Positions 1 through 6,840 of a stretch of DNA of 15,919 nucleotides are shown in pieces. The position numbers were made by a program, and so were the translations under genes. The stretch comes from an uncultured Adlercreutzia sp. (GTDB lineage: Bacteria > Actinomycetota > Coriobacteriia > Coriobacteriales > Eggerthellaceae): positions 1 through 15,919 of the forward strand of contig CABSMC010000065.1 in the NCBI GenBank assembly GCA_902478715.1. The letters are read 5' to 3'. Every line of letters begins with the position of its first letter. Position 1 is the stretch's first letter. The notes under the pieces were generated by a model, which saw nothing but the letters and a program-made list of their open reading frames with translations, made no database searches and was not told the DNA's origin.

Positions 1-741
1 GAGCAGGGCGCCCAAGGGGCAGAACTTCGCGCACCAGCGGGGCAAAAGGATCACCTCGGCGGCGATGAGCGCGATGAACGCGATGATGGTCCAGGTGGTC
101 TCGCCGAAGGCGAACAGGCGCATGACCAGAAGAACCGTGGCGAAGGTGAGGCCCACGGGGCACACGAGGCAGAACACGGGAAAACCGAACACGAGCGTGC
201 TGCCGAGGGCCGCGGCCAGGATGCCGTGGCGGCTGTCGATCTTCACGCCGCCAGACTTGCCGCAGGGACTTGCGCAGGAGACGCAGCCGGAGAGGGCCTT
301 TTTCTCCTTCTTGGACAGGGGCTTGGCTGCGGCTGAAGAGGGGTGACCAAGGTCGCCCCCTACGGAGGCTGTTGCTGCATCGGCGCCGGCCATACCTTTG
401 CGGTTCTTGGCTGACATGCCCTCGCAGGCGGCGAGCTCGTGGCGGCGCTTGGGGGCGGAGAGGAAGTGCACGGGGCACACCCAGGAGCAGAACACCTTGC
501 CCAGCACGATGCAGATGGCCAGCACCGCCACCACCGAGATCACGGCCACAGGAATCGCGGTCTTCTCGGCCAGAAGGGCCATGAGCGCGCCCAGGGGGCA
601 CAGAAGCGTGAGGGATTCGAACCCGATGCCGCAGATGTTGCCGATGCCCCCGGCCGCGAAGTAGCCCACGGCCACCACGGCCAGGATGGCCAGCGCGATG
701 ATCATGCGGAGGCGGTAAGTTTTCGTCTTGTTCTCGTTCAT
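1..741 (-). CDS. NapH-like 4Fe-4S membrane protein (partial, runs off left edge)
   Basis: The reading frame is open from an ATG at 741 to the window edge, so the C-terminus is missing (about 247 codons seen). The translation has several hydrophobic membrane segments and the cysteine motifs of the NapH/NosR/CcoG polyferredoxin family: LCPLGAL near residue 48, FCSWVCPVHFLS near 84-95, GCVSCASPCG near 151, FCLVCPVG near 189 and CAKFCPLGALL at the edge. NapH proteins take electrons from quinol at the membrane and work with NapG; that role is inferred here. The gene starts 15 bases after the NapG-like gene, with a GAGGGGG ribosome-binding stretch next to the upstream stop, so the two are surely co-transcribed. 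A hydrophilic Ala/Ser/Lys-rich loop lies near residues 110-148. Full NapH is about 290 aa, so roughly 40 or more residues should lie outside. The family is sure; the partner enzyme is not visible. Confidence 0.88.
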   Translation of the reverse strand, partial: MNENKTKTYRLRMIIALAILAVVAVGYFAAGGIGNICGIGFESLTLLCPLGALMALLAEKTAIPVAVISVVAVLAICIVLGKVFCSWVCPVHFLSAPKRRHELAACEGMSAKNRKGMAGADAATASVGGDLGHPSSAAAKPLSKKEKKALSGCVSCASPCGKSGGVKIDSRHGILAAALGSTLVFGFPVFCLVCPVGLTFATVLLVMRLFAFGETTWTIIAFIALIAAEVILLPRWCAKFCPLGALL

Positions 742-756
742 GATTGGGAACCCCCT

Positions 757-1428
757 CTAGGCTAGCGGCACGACGACGATGGCGCGGTCGGTGGCGCCCG
801 GGGCGATGGCCCCCGCAGTTAAGGAAATGCAGGCGTTCTCGCAGGCGCCGCAGCCGTTGCAGCGCTCGACGTCCACGACGGGCACGTGGTCGTAGCCCAG
901 CTCCAAGGCGTCGAAGGCGCAGACGTCCACGCACTCGTGGCAGCCCATGCCGCGCTGAGCCAAGCACCAGTCGCGGTTCACCTCGGCCACGCCCAGGATA
1001 ACGTTGCCCACCTCGCCGGTTTCCGTATTGCCCAACGTGGCGCCGGTGGGCAGGACGATGGCTTGGGTGGGGCACACCTTCAGGCACTGTGGACCGTCGG
1101 GCTCGGTCGTGCAGAAGTCGCACCAGCCGGCCTTGAAATCCATGGAGGGGGTGCGCACATTCAGGATGCCGTCCTCCAAATGCGTCGGACCGATGGCGTT
1201 TTGCGGGCACACCTCGCGGCACTTCTCGCAGTGCAGGCAGCTGCCCACGAGCGCCACCTCGTCCTGGCCGCCCGGCGGCCGCAGCAGCGTCTTGCTCGGC
1301 ACGATCTTCGCGCCGGCGCCCAGGGCCACGAGTCCCGCGGCCCCGATGGCGCCCAGGGCGAAGGTGCGGCGGCTGAAGCCTGCTCCTTGGGCGCGCTTCT
1401 CGCCGGCCATCTTCTTCTCTTCGGCCAT
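757..1428 (-). CDS. NapG-like Tat-exported ferredoxin with four [4Fe-4S] clusters
   Basis: The 223-aa protein begins with a twin-arginine signal (FSRRTFALGA, Arg20-Arg21, then an Ala/Gly-rich hydrophobic stretch to about residue 40), so it should be exported folded. Four cysteine groups follow: C64-x2-C67-x2-C70-x3-C74; C103-x2-C106-x8-C115-x3-C119; C155-x7-C163-x2-C166-x3-C170; and C180-x2-C183-x2-C186-x3-C190. This is the NapG/MauM layout, and NapG with NapH forms a quinol-oxidising electron donor for periplasmic molybdoenzymes. The ATG directly abuts the TAA of the TorD-like gene, with GAGGAG at the end of that gene as the ribosome-binding site, so translation is probably coupled. The immediate neighbours (TorD-like chaperone, NapH-like protein) support a role in electron supply to a molybdoenzyme. 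Which one is not shown. Confidence 0.9.
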   Translation of the reverse strand: MAEEKKMAGEKRAQGAGFSRRTFALGAIGAAGLVALGAGAKIVPSKTLLRPPGGQDEVALVGSCLHCEKCREVCPQNAIGPTHLEDGILNVRTPSMDFKAGWCDFCTTEPDGPQCLKVCPTQAIVLPTGATLGNTETGEVGNVILGVAEVNRDWCLAQRGMGCHECVDVCAFDALELGYDHVPVVDVERCNGCGACENACISLTAGAIAPGATDRAIVVVPLA

Positions 1429-2130
1429 TTACTCCTCGCCTTCTTTCTCGCTCTCGTCTTCCACATCGGCTAGAAGGTCGCGCAAGAACTCGCCGTCGCT
1501 CTCCAGAAAGCCCAGGGTGATGAGGCCCACGCCGCGATAGAAGGCGGTCCTGGCGAACTTGGCGATGTCCTCGGCCATCATGGGGTACCAGCGCAGCAGG
1601 TGGTCTTCCAGGAAGTTGCGCTGCTGCAGAAGGTAGCTCACGGCCAGCTCTTCGTCGTCCTTCTGCAGCGCCTCGATGGTGCGGTCGATGAGGATGGTCA
1701 TGAACTCCAGCTCGTAGGAGAGGTGATCTTCGCTCTCCTTCTCGCTCTCCAGCTTCTCCAGGCCGGCGGCGCGGTACAGCATGAGCACCTCGTCGCGGGC
1801 GTCCGACATCGTGAGGCGTTTGGGGTTGGTGTAGACGGACTCGAAGGGGTAAGCGGCCGAGTAGGCGTCGTTGCCGCTGCCGATGAAGGTGCCCGAGAAG
1901 TCGCGGGCCAGCTCGGTCAGCACGTCGGCGTCGGCGTGGGACAGGTAGCTCACCACCAGGCGATGGCCGCGGTCCATGGAGACTTCGCCGGTGTGGGCCG
2001 GGAAGCGCGTCTCGCGCAGGGAGGCGAGGAATGCCTCGTCCACCTCGCTGCGGAAGAAGCGGCAGAGCAGCTGATAGGTGGCGCGGCGCCCTTCCAGGAC
2101 GTCGATGAGGGTGGTTTCTTGGGCAGTCAT
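1429..2130 (-). CDS. TorD/DmsD-family molybdoenzyme chaperone
   Basis: This 233-aa, largely helical, acidic protein has no signal peptide and should be cytoplasmic. It shows features typical of the TorD/DmsD/NarJ group: an N-terminal helix with the RxxxYQLLCRFF pattern (residues 15-26), the AYPFESVYTN segment (93-102), SEDHLSYELEFM (133-144) and FLEDHLLRWYP (163-173). Such chaperones bind the twin-arginine leader and the apoprotein of a molybdopterin enzyme until the cofactor is inserted. The ATG at 2130 has AAGGAG seven bases upstream. The C-terminus is very acidic (DESEKEGEE) and also encodes the ribosome-binding site of the next gene. The client could be an enzyme left of the window or the DmsA-like protein encoded at 6841-9921; the operon position favours the former. 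Confidence 0.88.
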   Translation of the reverse strand: MTAQETTLIDVLEGRRATYQLLCRFFRSEVDEAFLASLRETRFPAHTGEVSMDRGHRLVVSYLSHADADVLTELARDFSGTFIGSGNDAYSAAYPFESVYTNPKRLTMSDARDEVLMLYRAAGLEKLESEKESEDHLSYELEFMTILIDRTIEALQKDDEELAVSYLLQQRNFLEDHLLRWYPMMAEDIAKFARTAFYRGVGLITLGFLESDGEFLRDLLADVEDESEKEGEE

Positions 2131-2175
2131 GGGATACTCCTTTGAGGATTTCAGCGGGAACTTCGGGGGAGGGGT

Positions 2176-2988
2176 TTAGAATTCGTCGAGGACGCCGGTG
2201 GCTAGGGCCTGTCGCCCCAGGTCGGTGATGACCCAGGCGTCGCGCCATTCCACCAGGCCGCTCGTCTCGAGCTTGTCTATGAAGTAGCCGCAGAAACGCC
2301 GGGGCTTTTCACAGAACGGGTCGGAATCAATGGCGCCGTTGAGTTGGGGGGTAGTGGCGCCCCCGTCTGCGGAAACCATACTCATAATGCGGGCGTAGAG
2401 CGGCGCATAGCGCGGCTCTTCCCCGATGATGGCCTCAAGGGCCCCGGCGTCAAGGTAGCGGGCCACGGCGGCGCGTCCGGCGTCGGTGGCTCGATAGGTG
2501 GCAGGAACGGCTTCGGTCACCACGAGGTATTCCTCGCCGTCCTCGCCCACGACGAAGTTGTCCTCGGTGAGGCAAATCTCGTCATCCTGCTCGACGATGA
2601 GCGCGTCTTCCTGGGCGCCCTCGCTTTCCACGGCCCCGGCCTCCGTGAGAAGGCGAAGGAGCCGGGCTGTGTCGAAAACGCTTTTCGTGTTGGGGTGGGC
2701 CGCGTCCACATCGGCGACGATGGCCTCCGCCACGCGCGGCTCATCGGCGTCGGTGGCCTGCACGACGGCCAGCACGCGGAACTTCTGGCCCGGCATGCCG
2801 GCAAGCAGCTTGTCGATGCGCTCGGCGGCCGTAAGTGCCACCGGCTCGGGCACGATGGACTTGTCAGCGTCGGGAATGGGCGGTAGGTAGTCGGCGACGT
2901 ACTGCTCCTCGGCGCTGGGGGCCTCGATTTCGATTTCCGCTAGGGGATCGAAATCGTCGTCGATGGTGAACACGTCGATATCGCTCAT
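2176..2988 (-). CDS. Protein of unknown function with two apparent winged-helix units
   Basis: I do not recognise this 270-aa protein as a named family. It has no signal peptide or membrane segment. Residues 1-50 are acidic and likely disordered. Residues about 66-175 and 194-262 each look like a small helical domain ending in a similar strand-turn-helix element: YRATDAGRAAV at 165-175 and WVITDLGRQAL at 242-252. This is the hxhTxxGxxal signature often seen at the end of winged-helix DNA-binding domains. An acidic insert (about 122-153) splits the first unit. It starts 12 bases after the UvrD-like gene, with AAAGGA as ribosome-binding site, and precedes the TorD-like gene by 45 bases, so it is part of the same operon. 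It could be a regulator or a protein-interaction adaptor for its upstream neighbour. The reading frame is confident; the function is open. Confidence 0.75.
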   Translation of the reverse strand: MSDIDVFTIDDDFDPLAEIEIEAPSAEEQYVADYLPPIPDADKSIVPEPVALTAAERIDKLLAGMPGQKFRVLAVVQATDADEPRVAEAIVADVDAAHPNTKSVFDTARLLRLLTEAGAVESEGAQEDALIVEQDDEICLTEDNFVVGEDGEEYLVVTEAVPATYRATDAGRAAVARYLDAGALEAIIGEEPRYAPLYARIMSMVSADGGATTPQLNGAIDSDPFCEKPRRFCGYFIDKLETSGLVEWRDAWVITDLGRQALATGVLDEF

Positions 2989-3000
2989 GGGAGGTCCTTT

Positions 3001-4845
3001 CTACAGGGTGGTGGCCATGCCGCCGACCATGGTTTCCACGGTGGGCAGCGTTGGCACGGGGCTGTCGTCGGTCAGGTAGGAGGAAGGGGTAAGAGAGGCG
3101 AAGCGCAGGCCGTCCTTCACGTAGACCCGGGCGATTTCCATGGCGAGAGCATTGGCATTCTCGATACGATCGTCGGTGAAGTACGTGCAGACGATGCGGT
3201 TTGCGCCCGTGGACTTGGCCGCCTCGAACAGGATGCGCCCGCGATCGTAGGCACGGCGCTTGTGATTGATGGTCTCGGTGTCGCTTAAGGCATCGCGGGT
3301 CGGAAGGAAGCCGTCCACGAGGCCGCAGATGACGGTGAGCTCGCCGTGGCGGCCGAAGGCGCGCCGGTAGGGCACGACGGCCACGGCATCGGTCGTGTCG
3401 GGCGTGGGGTCGGTGAGCACCATCGTCGCGAAGGCGTCGGCATCGAAGGCGCTCATGGCGGCCAGAGCTTCTTGCTCTGCGTCGGTCAGCGCGCAGCCGG
3501 CCTGCCCAAGCGCGTCTGCCGCCTCGGCTCCAGTGGCGCCCTCGAGGCTTTGGCGCAGTTTCTGGAAGCGGGCGATGGGCTCCTCGAACTTGGCGAAGAA
3601 CACGGCGTCGCGCTTGTCGGTGGGCAGGGCCGCAAGTTGGAAGAAGGCGTCGGCCGCGGTCAGGTTCCGCTCGTGGGCGTAGGATAAAAGCTCCGTGAAC
3701 GCGTCGGAGCGCACAAGCCAGTCGCCTAAGCCCAGCCAGCTGCGCCAGGCGGTGAAATCGCGCTCGTCGGCGAGGAGCTTCGCCGCGGCGCGCGTGCGCG
3801 CCTGTCCGCAACGGGCTTCCTCGCGCGGATCGCCCTTGGCTTTGCGGGGCCCCGCGTCGATGACGCAGGGAATGTCGCGTTCCGCAAGGCGGCGGGCGAT
3901 GCCCTCCATCCACAGGCGATGGGGGCAGGCCACGGTGATGGCGCCGGGATCGGTGCCATCATGAACGGCCTCGGCCACTATGCGGGCGACTTCGTCGAAT
4001 TCCTCGGCGGGATGGGCGCAGGCGAGCGTTTCCTCTGAGGGGCGGGCCGTATCGGCGAGATCCGCCGCATCGTCGCCGGCCTCCTCCATAAGCTGGGCGA
4101 AGCCAGATGGATTCGGGTACTCCTCCTCGACGTTGCTCGCGTCGAGGTCGGTACCGAAGGCGAGGAAGGTCGCGGGCCCAAGGGCGCGGGCGAGCTTTTG
4201 GCTTGTGGCGCTCAAGGTGTTGAACGCCGGCACTATGAGCAGCGCGTCGGCGGGCACGAGCTTACGGGCGCGTGCGGCACCGCCCGGCGTTTGCAGCGCC
4301 TCCAAGGCCAGCGCGCTCGCCTCCACCGGCAGAAGGGCCCGACGTGCCTTAAGGTTCTCCGTGAGGATGCCCCAGATCTGCTGCTCTTCGGCGCTGATGA
4401 GCCAATCGGTGTCGCGGCTTTCGCCGTCGGCGATGCCCTTGGAGAAGAACTTGGTCATCTCGCGCAGGCGCCGGGGCTTCAGCCCGCTCACCTTCAAGTC
4501 CTCCATGAGCACGTCCGTCTCGTTGCCGTCGAGCAGCCGCGCCCCGCGCGGGAACGCCTCGCCGGCGCCATCGATGAGGGCGAGGGCTGCCTCGCGCACC
4601 GAGAGCACGTCGGCGCCGTAAAGCCCCTCTCGGGCGAAGGCGCCGCGCCAGCGCACGGCGCACGGCTCGTCGGGCGCCAGAAGGCGCACGGGCGTGCCCG
4701 CGGCCGTCGCGCGCCGCGCCAAGGCAACCGCCGGCGACGTGATGTCGCGGGCGGCCCCGGTGCGCACGGCAATCACCGCGGCGCTTTCATGGCGGTTCAA
4801 AAACTGGTCGAGGTCTTCCGATGACCTCAGGATATTCGCACTCAC
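3001..4845 (-). CDS. UvrD-like superfamily 1 helicase homologue lacking ATPase motifs
   Basis: About 614 aa from a GTG start at 4845. That start has GGAGG seven bases upstream; the alternative ATG at 4884 (627 aa) has no good ribosome-binding site and abuts a hairpin. The order of segments follows UvrD/PcrA, but the catalytic motifs are lost (numbering from GTG). The Walker A position reads AVRTGAARDIT (about 26-36) with no GKT. The Walker B region reads DALLIVPAFNTLSATSQ (about 200-216), where active enzymes have a form like LVDEYQDTNxxQ. The motif III region reads GTDLDAS (about 231) where GDxxQSI is usual. A late segment resembling motifs V/VI is present: PYRRAFGRHGELTVICGLVD followed by GFLPTRDAL and KRRAYDRGR (about 492-538), without the usual TRA arginine motif. 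An AddB-like or purely structural role is possible. It is the first gene of an operon with molybdoenzyme assembly genes, an odd setting for a helicase. The homology is inferred by eye. Confidence 0.72.
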   Translation of the reverse strand: MSANILRSSEDLDQFLNRHESAAVIAVRTGAARDITSPAVALARRATAAGTPVRLLAPDEPCAVRWRGAFAREGLYGADVLSVREAALALIDGAGEAFPRGARLLDGNETDVLMEDLKVSGLKPRRLREMTKFFSKGIADGESRDTDWLISAEEQQIWGILTENLKARRALLPVEASALALEALQTPGGAARARKLVPADALLIVPAFNTLSATSQKLARALGPATFLAFGTDLDASNVEEEYPNPSGFAQLMEEAGDDAADLADTARPSEETLACAHPAEEFDEVARIVAEAVHDGTDPGAITVACPHRLWMEGIARRLAERDIPCVIDAGPRKAKGDPREEARCGQARTRAAAKLLADERDFTAWRSWLGLGDWLVRSDAFTELLSYAHERNLTAADAFFQLAALPTDKRDAVFFAKFEEPIARFQKLRQSLEGATGAEAADALGQAGCALTDAEQEALAAMSAFDADAFATMVLTDPTPDTTDAVAVVPYRRAFGRHGELTVICGLVDGFLPTRDALSDTETINHKRRAYDRGRILFEAAKSTGANRIVCTYFTDDRIENANALAMEIARVYVKDGLRFASLTPSSYLTDDSPVPTLPTVETMVGGMATTL

Positions 4846-4852
4846 TTGTCGG

Positions 4853-4857
4853 CCTCC
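4853..4857 (-). promoter_or_regulatory. Ribosome-binding site that sets the GTG start of the UvrD-like gene
   Basis: On the minus strand GGAGG is followed by CCGACAA and GTG at 4845. The match and 7-base spacing are near ideal. The upstream ATG at 4884 has only a run of G's, inside a hairpin, before it. Confidence 0.7.
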
Positions 4858-4885
4858 ATCCTTATCGGATGAAGCCCTCTGCATT

Positions 4886-4901
4886 GAAGCCCCCCAGCTT
4901 C
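4886..4901 (-). other. Small hairpin in the leader of the UvrD-like operon
   Basis: Minus-strand GAAGC and GCTTC flank a six-base TGGGGG loop. It ends two bases before the alternative ATG at 4884, where it would hinder initiation. The stem is only 5 bp, so it may be incidental. Confidence 0.3.
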
Positions 4902-4922
4902 ATGGGCGAGTGTACGGTGACA

Positions 4923-4951
4923 AGTATGCCCCGCACGGGCCCGCGTGTCTA
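4923..4951 (-). promoter_or_regulatory. Sigma-70-like promoter for the UvrD-like/270-aa/TorD/NapGH operon
   Basis: On the minus strand TAGACA (5 of 6 to TTGACA) at 4946-4951 is followed by exactly 17 bases and CATACT (4 of 6 to TATAAT) at 4923-4928. It lies just after the stop of the LuxR-type gene and about 80 bases before the GTG start at 4845, so the operon can be transcribed apart from the regulator gene. Confidence 0.5.
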
Positions 4952-4955
4952 GTCA

Positions 4956-6467
4956 CTATTTTTTATGATGCGGCCCATCTGCGGTTTCATCGAAATCCAG
5001 GACGATGCGCTGGGAGAGGTCGATGAGCTCCTGGCGGTTGTCGGAGCCGGTTTTCTGGTAAATGTGGCGGATGTGGGTGCTCACGGTGCCGGCGGAGATG
5101 AACAGCGTCTCCTGGATGCGCTGGATGGTGCGGCCCTCCAAAAGCAGCGGCAGCACATCGCTCTCGCGCGGCGTCAGCCCGAAGCGTTCTACAATAACCG
5201 GCACCGGGTCCACGGCGGCAACGGCCTCCTTGGGCGCGGCGTCATCCTCCGCGGTCGGCACGGCCCGGCTCACCTCGCCGATGCCCAGCTTGATGAGATC
5301 CACTTCCGTGAACAGGAACAAGTGCGCGATGAGCAGCACCGACACGGCCAGAAGCGTCATGAGCGCGAGCCCGTAAGGGGTCATGCCCGGGCCGACGTTG
5401 TACCCGAGCAAATGCCCCAGCACCTCACCGCCGTACAGGGCCACGAACCCCAGTCCCAGGCAGCGGGCCACGTTGATGCGGAAGCTCGTGGCCACGTCGA
5501 TGCACAGGATGTACAGGATGATGGTGTAGCAGGTGTAGCCGGCGAACACGAGCGTGCTGAAATAGGTGGCGTTGTCGCCGAGAAACGGCGTGAGCAAACA
5601 TCCCAGGCACAGCACGAGCACCGAGAAGCGGTAGGCGTAGAAGATGCCGTCGCGCACGCAGAACAGGGCGATCAGCGCCAGCAGGAGCGTGGCCATGGTG
5701 CCGGCCAGAAGCAGGTAGATGCCGTAGGCGTCCTGAACCACATAGGCGTTGAAGCCGCCCACCACGTCGAAGAAGCCCGAGATCAGGCCCACGAGCAGCG
5801 AGCCCGCCAGCGTTTTGACGAGCAGTCCCACGGTCGAACGGGAAAGCGGTTCCCGCTCGGGGAGCATCGTCGCCGCCGGGTTTTGGGCGGTCTCCCGCCG
5901 CTGATCGCGGAGCAAAAGCCACGCCGAGCCGAGCGGAGTTGCGGCGATGATGGCCAAGGCCGCAGGGGCGGGCAGGATGCACAGGAAAAACCCGAGGATG
6001 AAGGCGACGCACGACCCGACGGCCAGCTCCACCAAGGCCACCCGGCCCCCAATGCCGAAGAAGCGCTCGCCCCAGCAGACGAACAGGGCCGCCGAGCCCG
6101 AGCCGGTGAGCACGCTGCTGAACACGAGGGCGCCCATGCCCACCGAGCTGTCCGTCTCCCCGAAGGCGGCCAGGATGCTGCCGAGCGCCATGGCCCCTGC
6201 GGCTCCCCACAAGATGAAGCGGTTGTCGGAGAGTCGGTCGGTGCGGCCCAAGGCGACGGCCACGAACAGCATGGTGACCACCATGGTCACGAGCGACAGC
6301 GTCAGTTCCACATAAAGGGGAGCGCGCGGCTCGGCGGCGAAGCTGTAGGGCACGATGCTGTTGAACATCATGACCGTCCACAGCCACAGCAGGCTGTAGC
6401 CTCCCATGCGCGTTGTCGAGATACGGTTCCCCAGCATGGCATTCCAGGTGGCTCGAATGCTTTCCAT
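4956..6467 (-). CDS. LuxR-type regulator with polytopic membrane sensor domain (divergent to dmsABC-like operon)
   Basis: About 503 aa from ATG at 6467, which has AAGGGG upstream; a GTG at 6491 would add 8 residues, but its GGAGG lies only one base away. Residues about 20-395 form some twelve hydrophobic segments, like a major-facilitator fold. A charged linker follows (about 395-425). A LuxR/FixJ-type helix-turn-helix ends the protein (about 429-490: FGLTPRESDVLPLLLEG, then TLFISAGTVSTHIRHIYQKT). There is no receiver or PAS domain, so the membrane part probably senses a ligand directly; that is inference. This architecture is widespread in Eggerthellaceae, often next to a reductase operon. 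It is divergent from the DmsABC-like operon, which it likely controls. It also lies upstream of the UvrD-like operon on the same strand, separated by 110 bases with a promoter candidate. Confidence 0.9.
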   Translation of the reverse strand: MESIRATWNAMLGNRISTTRMGGYSLLWLWTVMMFNSIVPYSFAAEPRAPLYVELTLSLVTMVVTMLFVAVALGRTDRLSDNRFILWGAAGAMALGSILAAFGETDSSVGMGALVFSSVLTGSGSAALFVCWGERFFGIGGRVALVELAVGSCVAFILGFFLCILPAPAALAIIAATPLGSAWLLLRDQRRETAQNPAATMLPEREPLSRSTVGLLVKTLAGSLLVGLISGFFDVVGGFNAYVVQDAYGIYLLLAGTMATLLLALIALFCVRDGIFYAYRFSVLVLCLGCLLTPFLGDNATYFSTLVFAGYTCYTIILYILCIDVATSFRINVARCLGLGFVALYGGEVLGHLLGYNVGPGMTPYGLALMTLLAVSVLLIAHLFLFTEVDLIKLGIGEVSRAVPTAEDDAAPKEAVAAVDPVPVIVERFGLTPRESDVLPLLLEGRTIQRIQETLFISAGTVSTHIRHIYQKTGSDNRQELIDLSQRIVLDFDETADGPHHKK

Positions 6468-6840
6468 GAATCCCCTTCTGTCTGAGTGCACTCCTCCTCG
6501 CGGTATGGGGGAAATTATAGGGGAGGGGAGGGCTTTCTCACGGCGCTATTACTATACTAAATTGAGAATAACTAAGAGCAACAGCGCGAAATCCCAGTTC
6601 AGAGCCTTTCAGAAAAAACCCTCAGAGACAAAATCATAAGTTTTCATGATGCGGTACGAGGCATTCGAAGGGGTTTCGCCGATGCTCGCCGTGCCTTGCG
6701 AGCATTACCTTTTCGTCATGTCGCGGCGCTGGGCCCCCCAATCTCTGCACGGTGCCCGTGACGGTTGAGGCTCGTCGTCCGGCGAGGGCGCGAGCGATAA
6801 GAGTACGCAAGTACAAGAGAGTAGAGAGAAGGAGGAAAAG
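6468..6840. promoter_or_regulatory. Divergent regulatory region between the LuxR-type gene and the DmsABC-like operon
   Basis: These 373 bases hold no convincing gene. The part at about 6541-6660 is clearly more AT-rich than the surroundings and is the likely promoter zone. On the minus strand TATAGT (6551-6556) with TTGCTC (6576-6581) is a weak candidate promoter for the LuxR-type gene, but the 19-base spacing is long. I found no clean -35/-10 pair for the plus-strand operon, as expected if it needs an activator. ATCAT/ATGAT arms spaced by 8 bases lie at 6633-6650, and a longer inverted repeat lies at 6682-6705. The 3' part has several GC hairpins (CACGG-TGC-CCGTG near 6750; CTCG/CGAG arms near 6772-6787). 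The region ends with GGAGG five to six bases before the GTG at 6841. Confidence 0.55.
6682..6705. promoter_or_regulatory. Perfect 8-bp inverted repeat, possible operator or leader hairpin
   Basis: ATGCTCGC (6682-6689) and GCGAGCAT (6698-6705) are exact inverted copies separated by 8 bases. It lies about 136 bases before the start of the molybdopterin subunit gene and could be an operator for the divergent LuxR-type regulator or a hairpin in the transcript leader. The assignment is by position only. Confidence 0.4.

Noticed and set aside
65..765. Several short plus-strand frames at the left edge
   Set aside because: They overlap the NapH-like gene on the other strand, whose cysteine motifs and membrane segments are convincing; the short frames are Arg-rich shadows.
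4965..6485. 506-codon plus-strand frame across the first LuxR-type gene
   Set aside because: Its translation is rich in His, Gln, Glu and Arg with no domain. The minus-strand protein has clear membrane segments and a LuxR domain.
6600..6840. Moco riboswitch in the leader of the molybdopterin subunit gene
   Set aside because: Hairpins are present, but I could not fit the conserved Moco motif by eye; left as a general structured leader.
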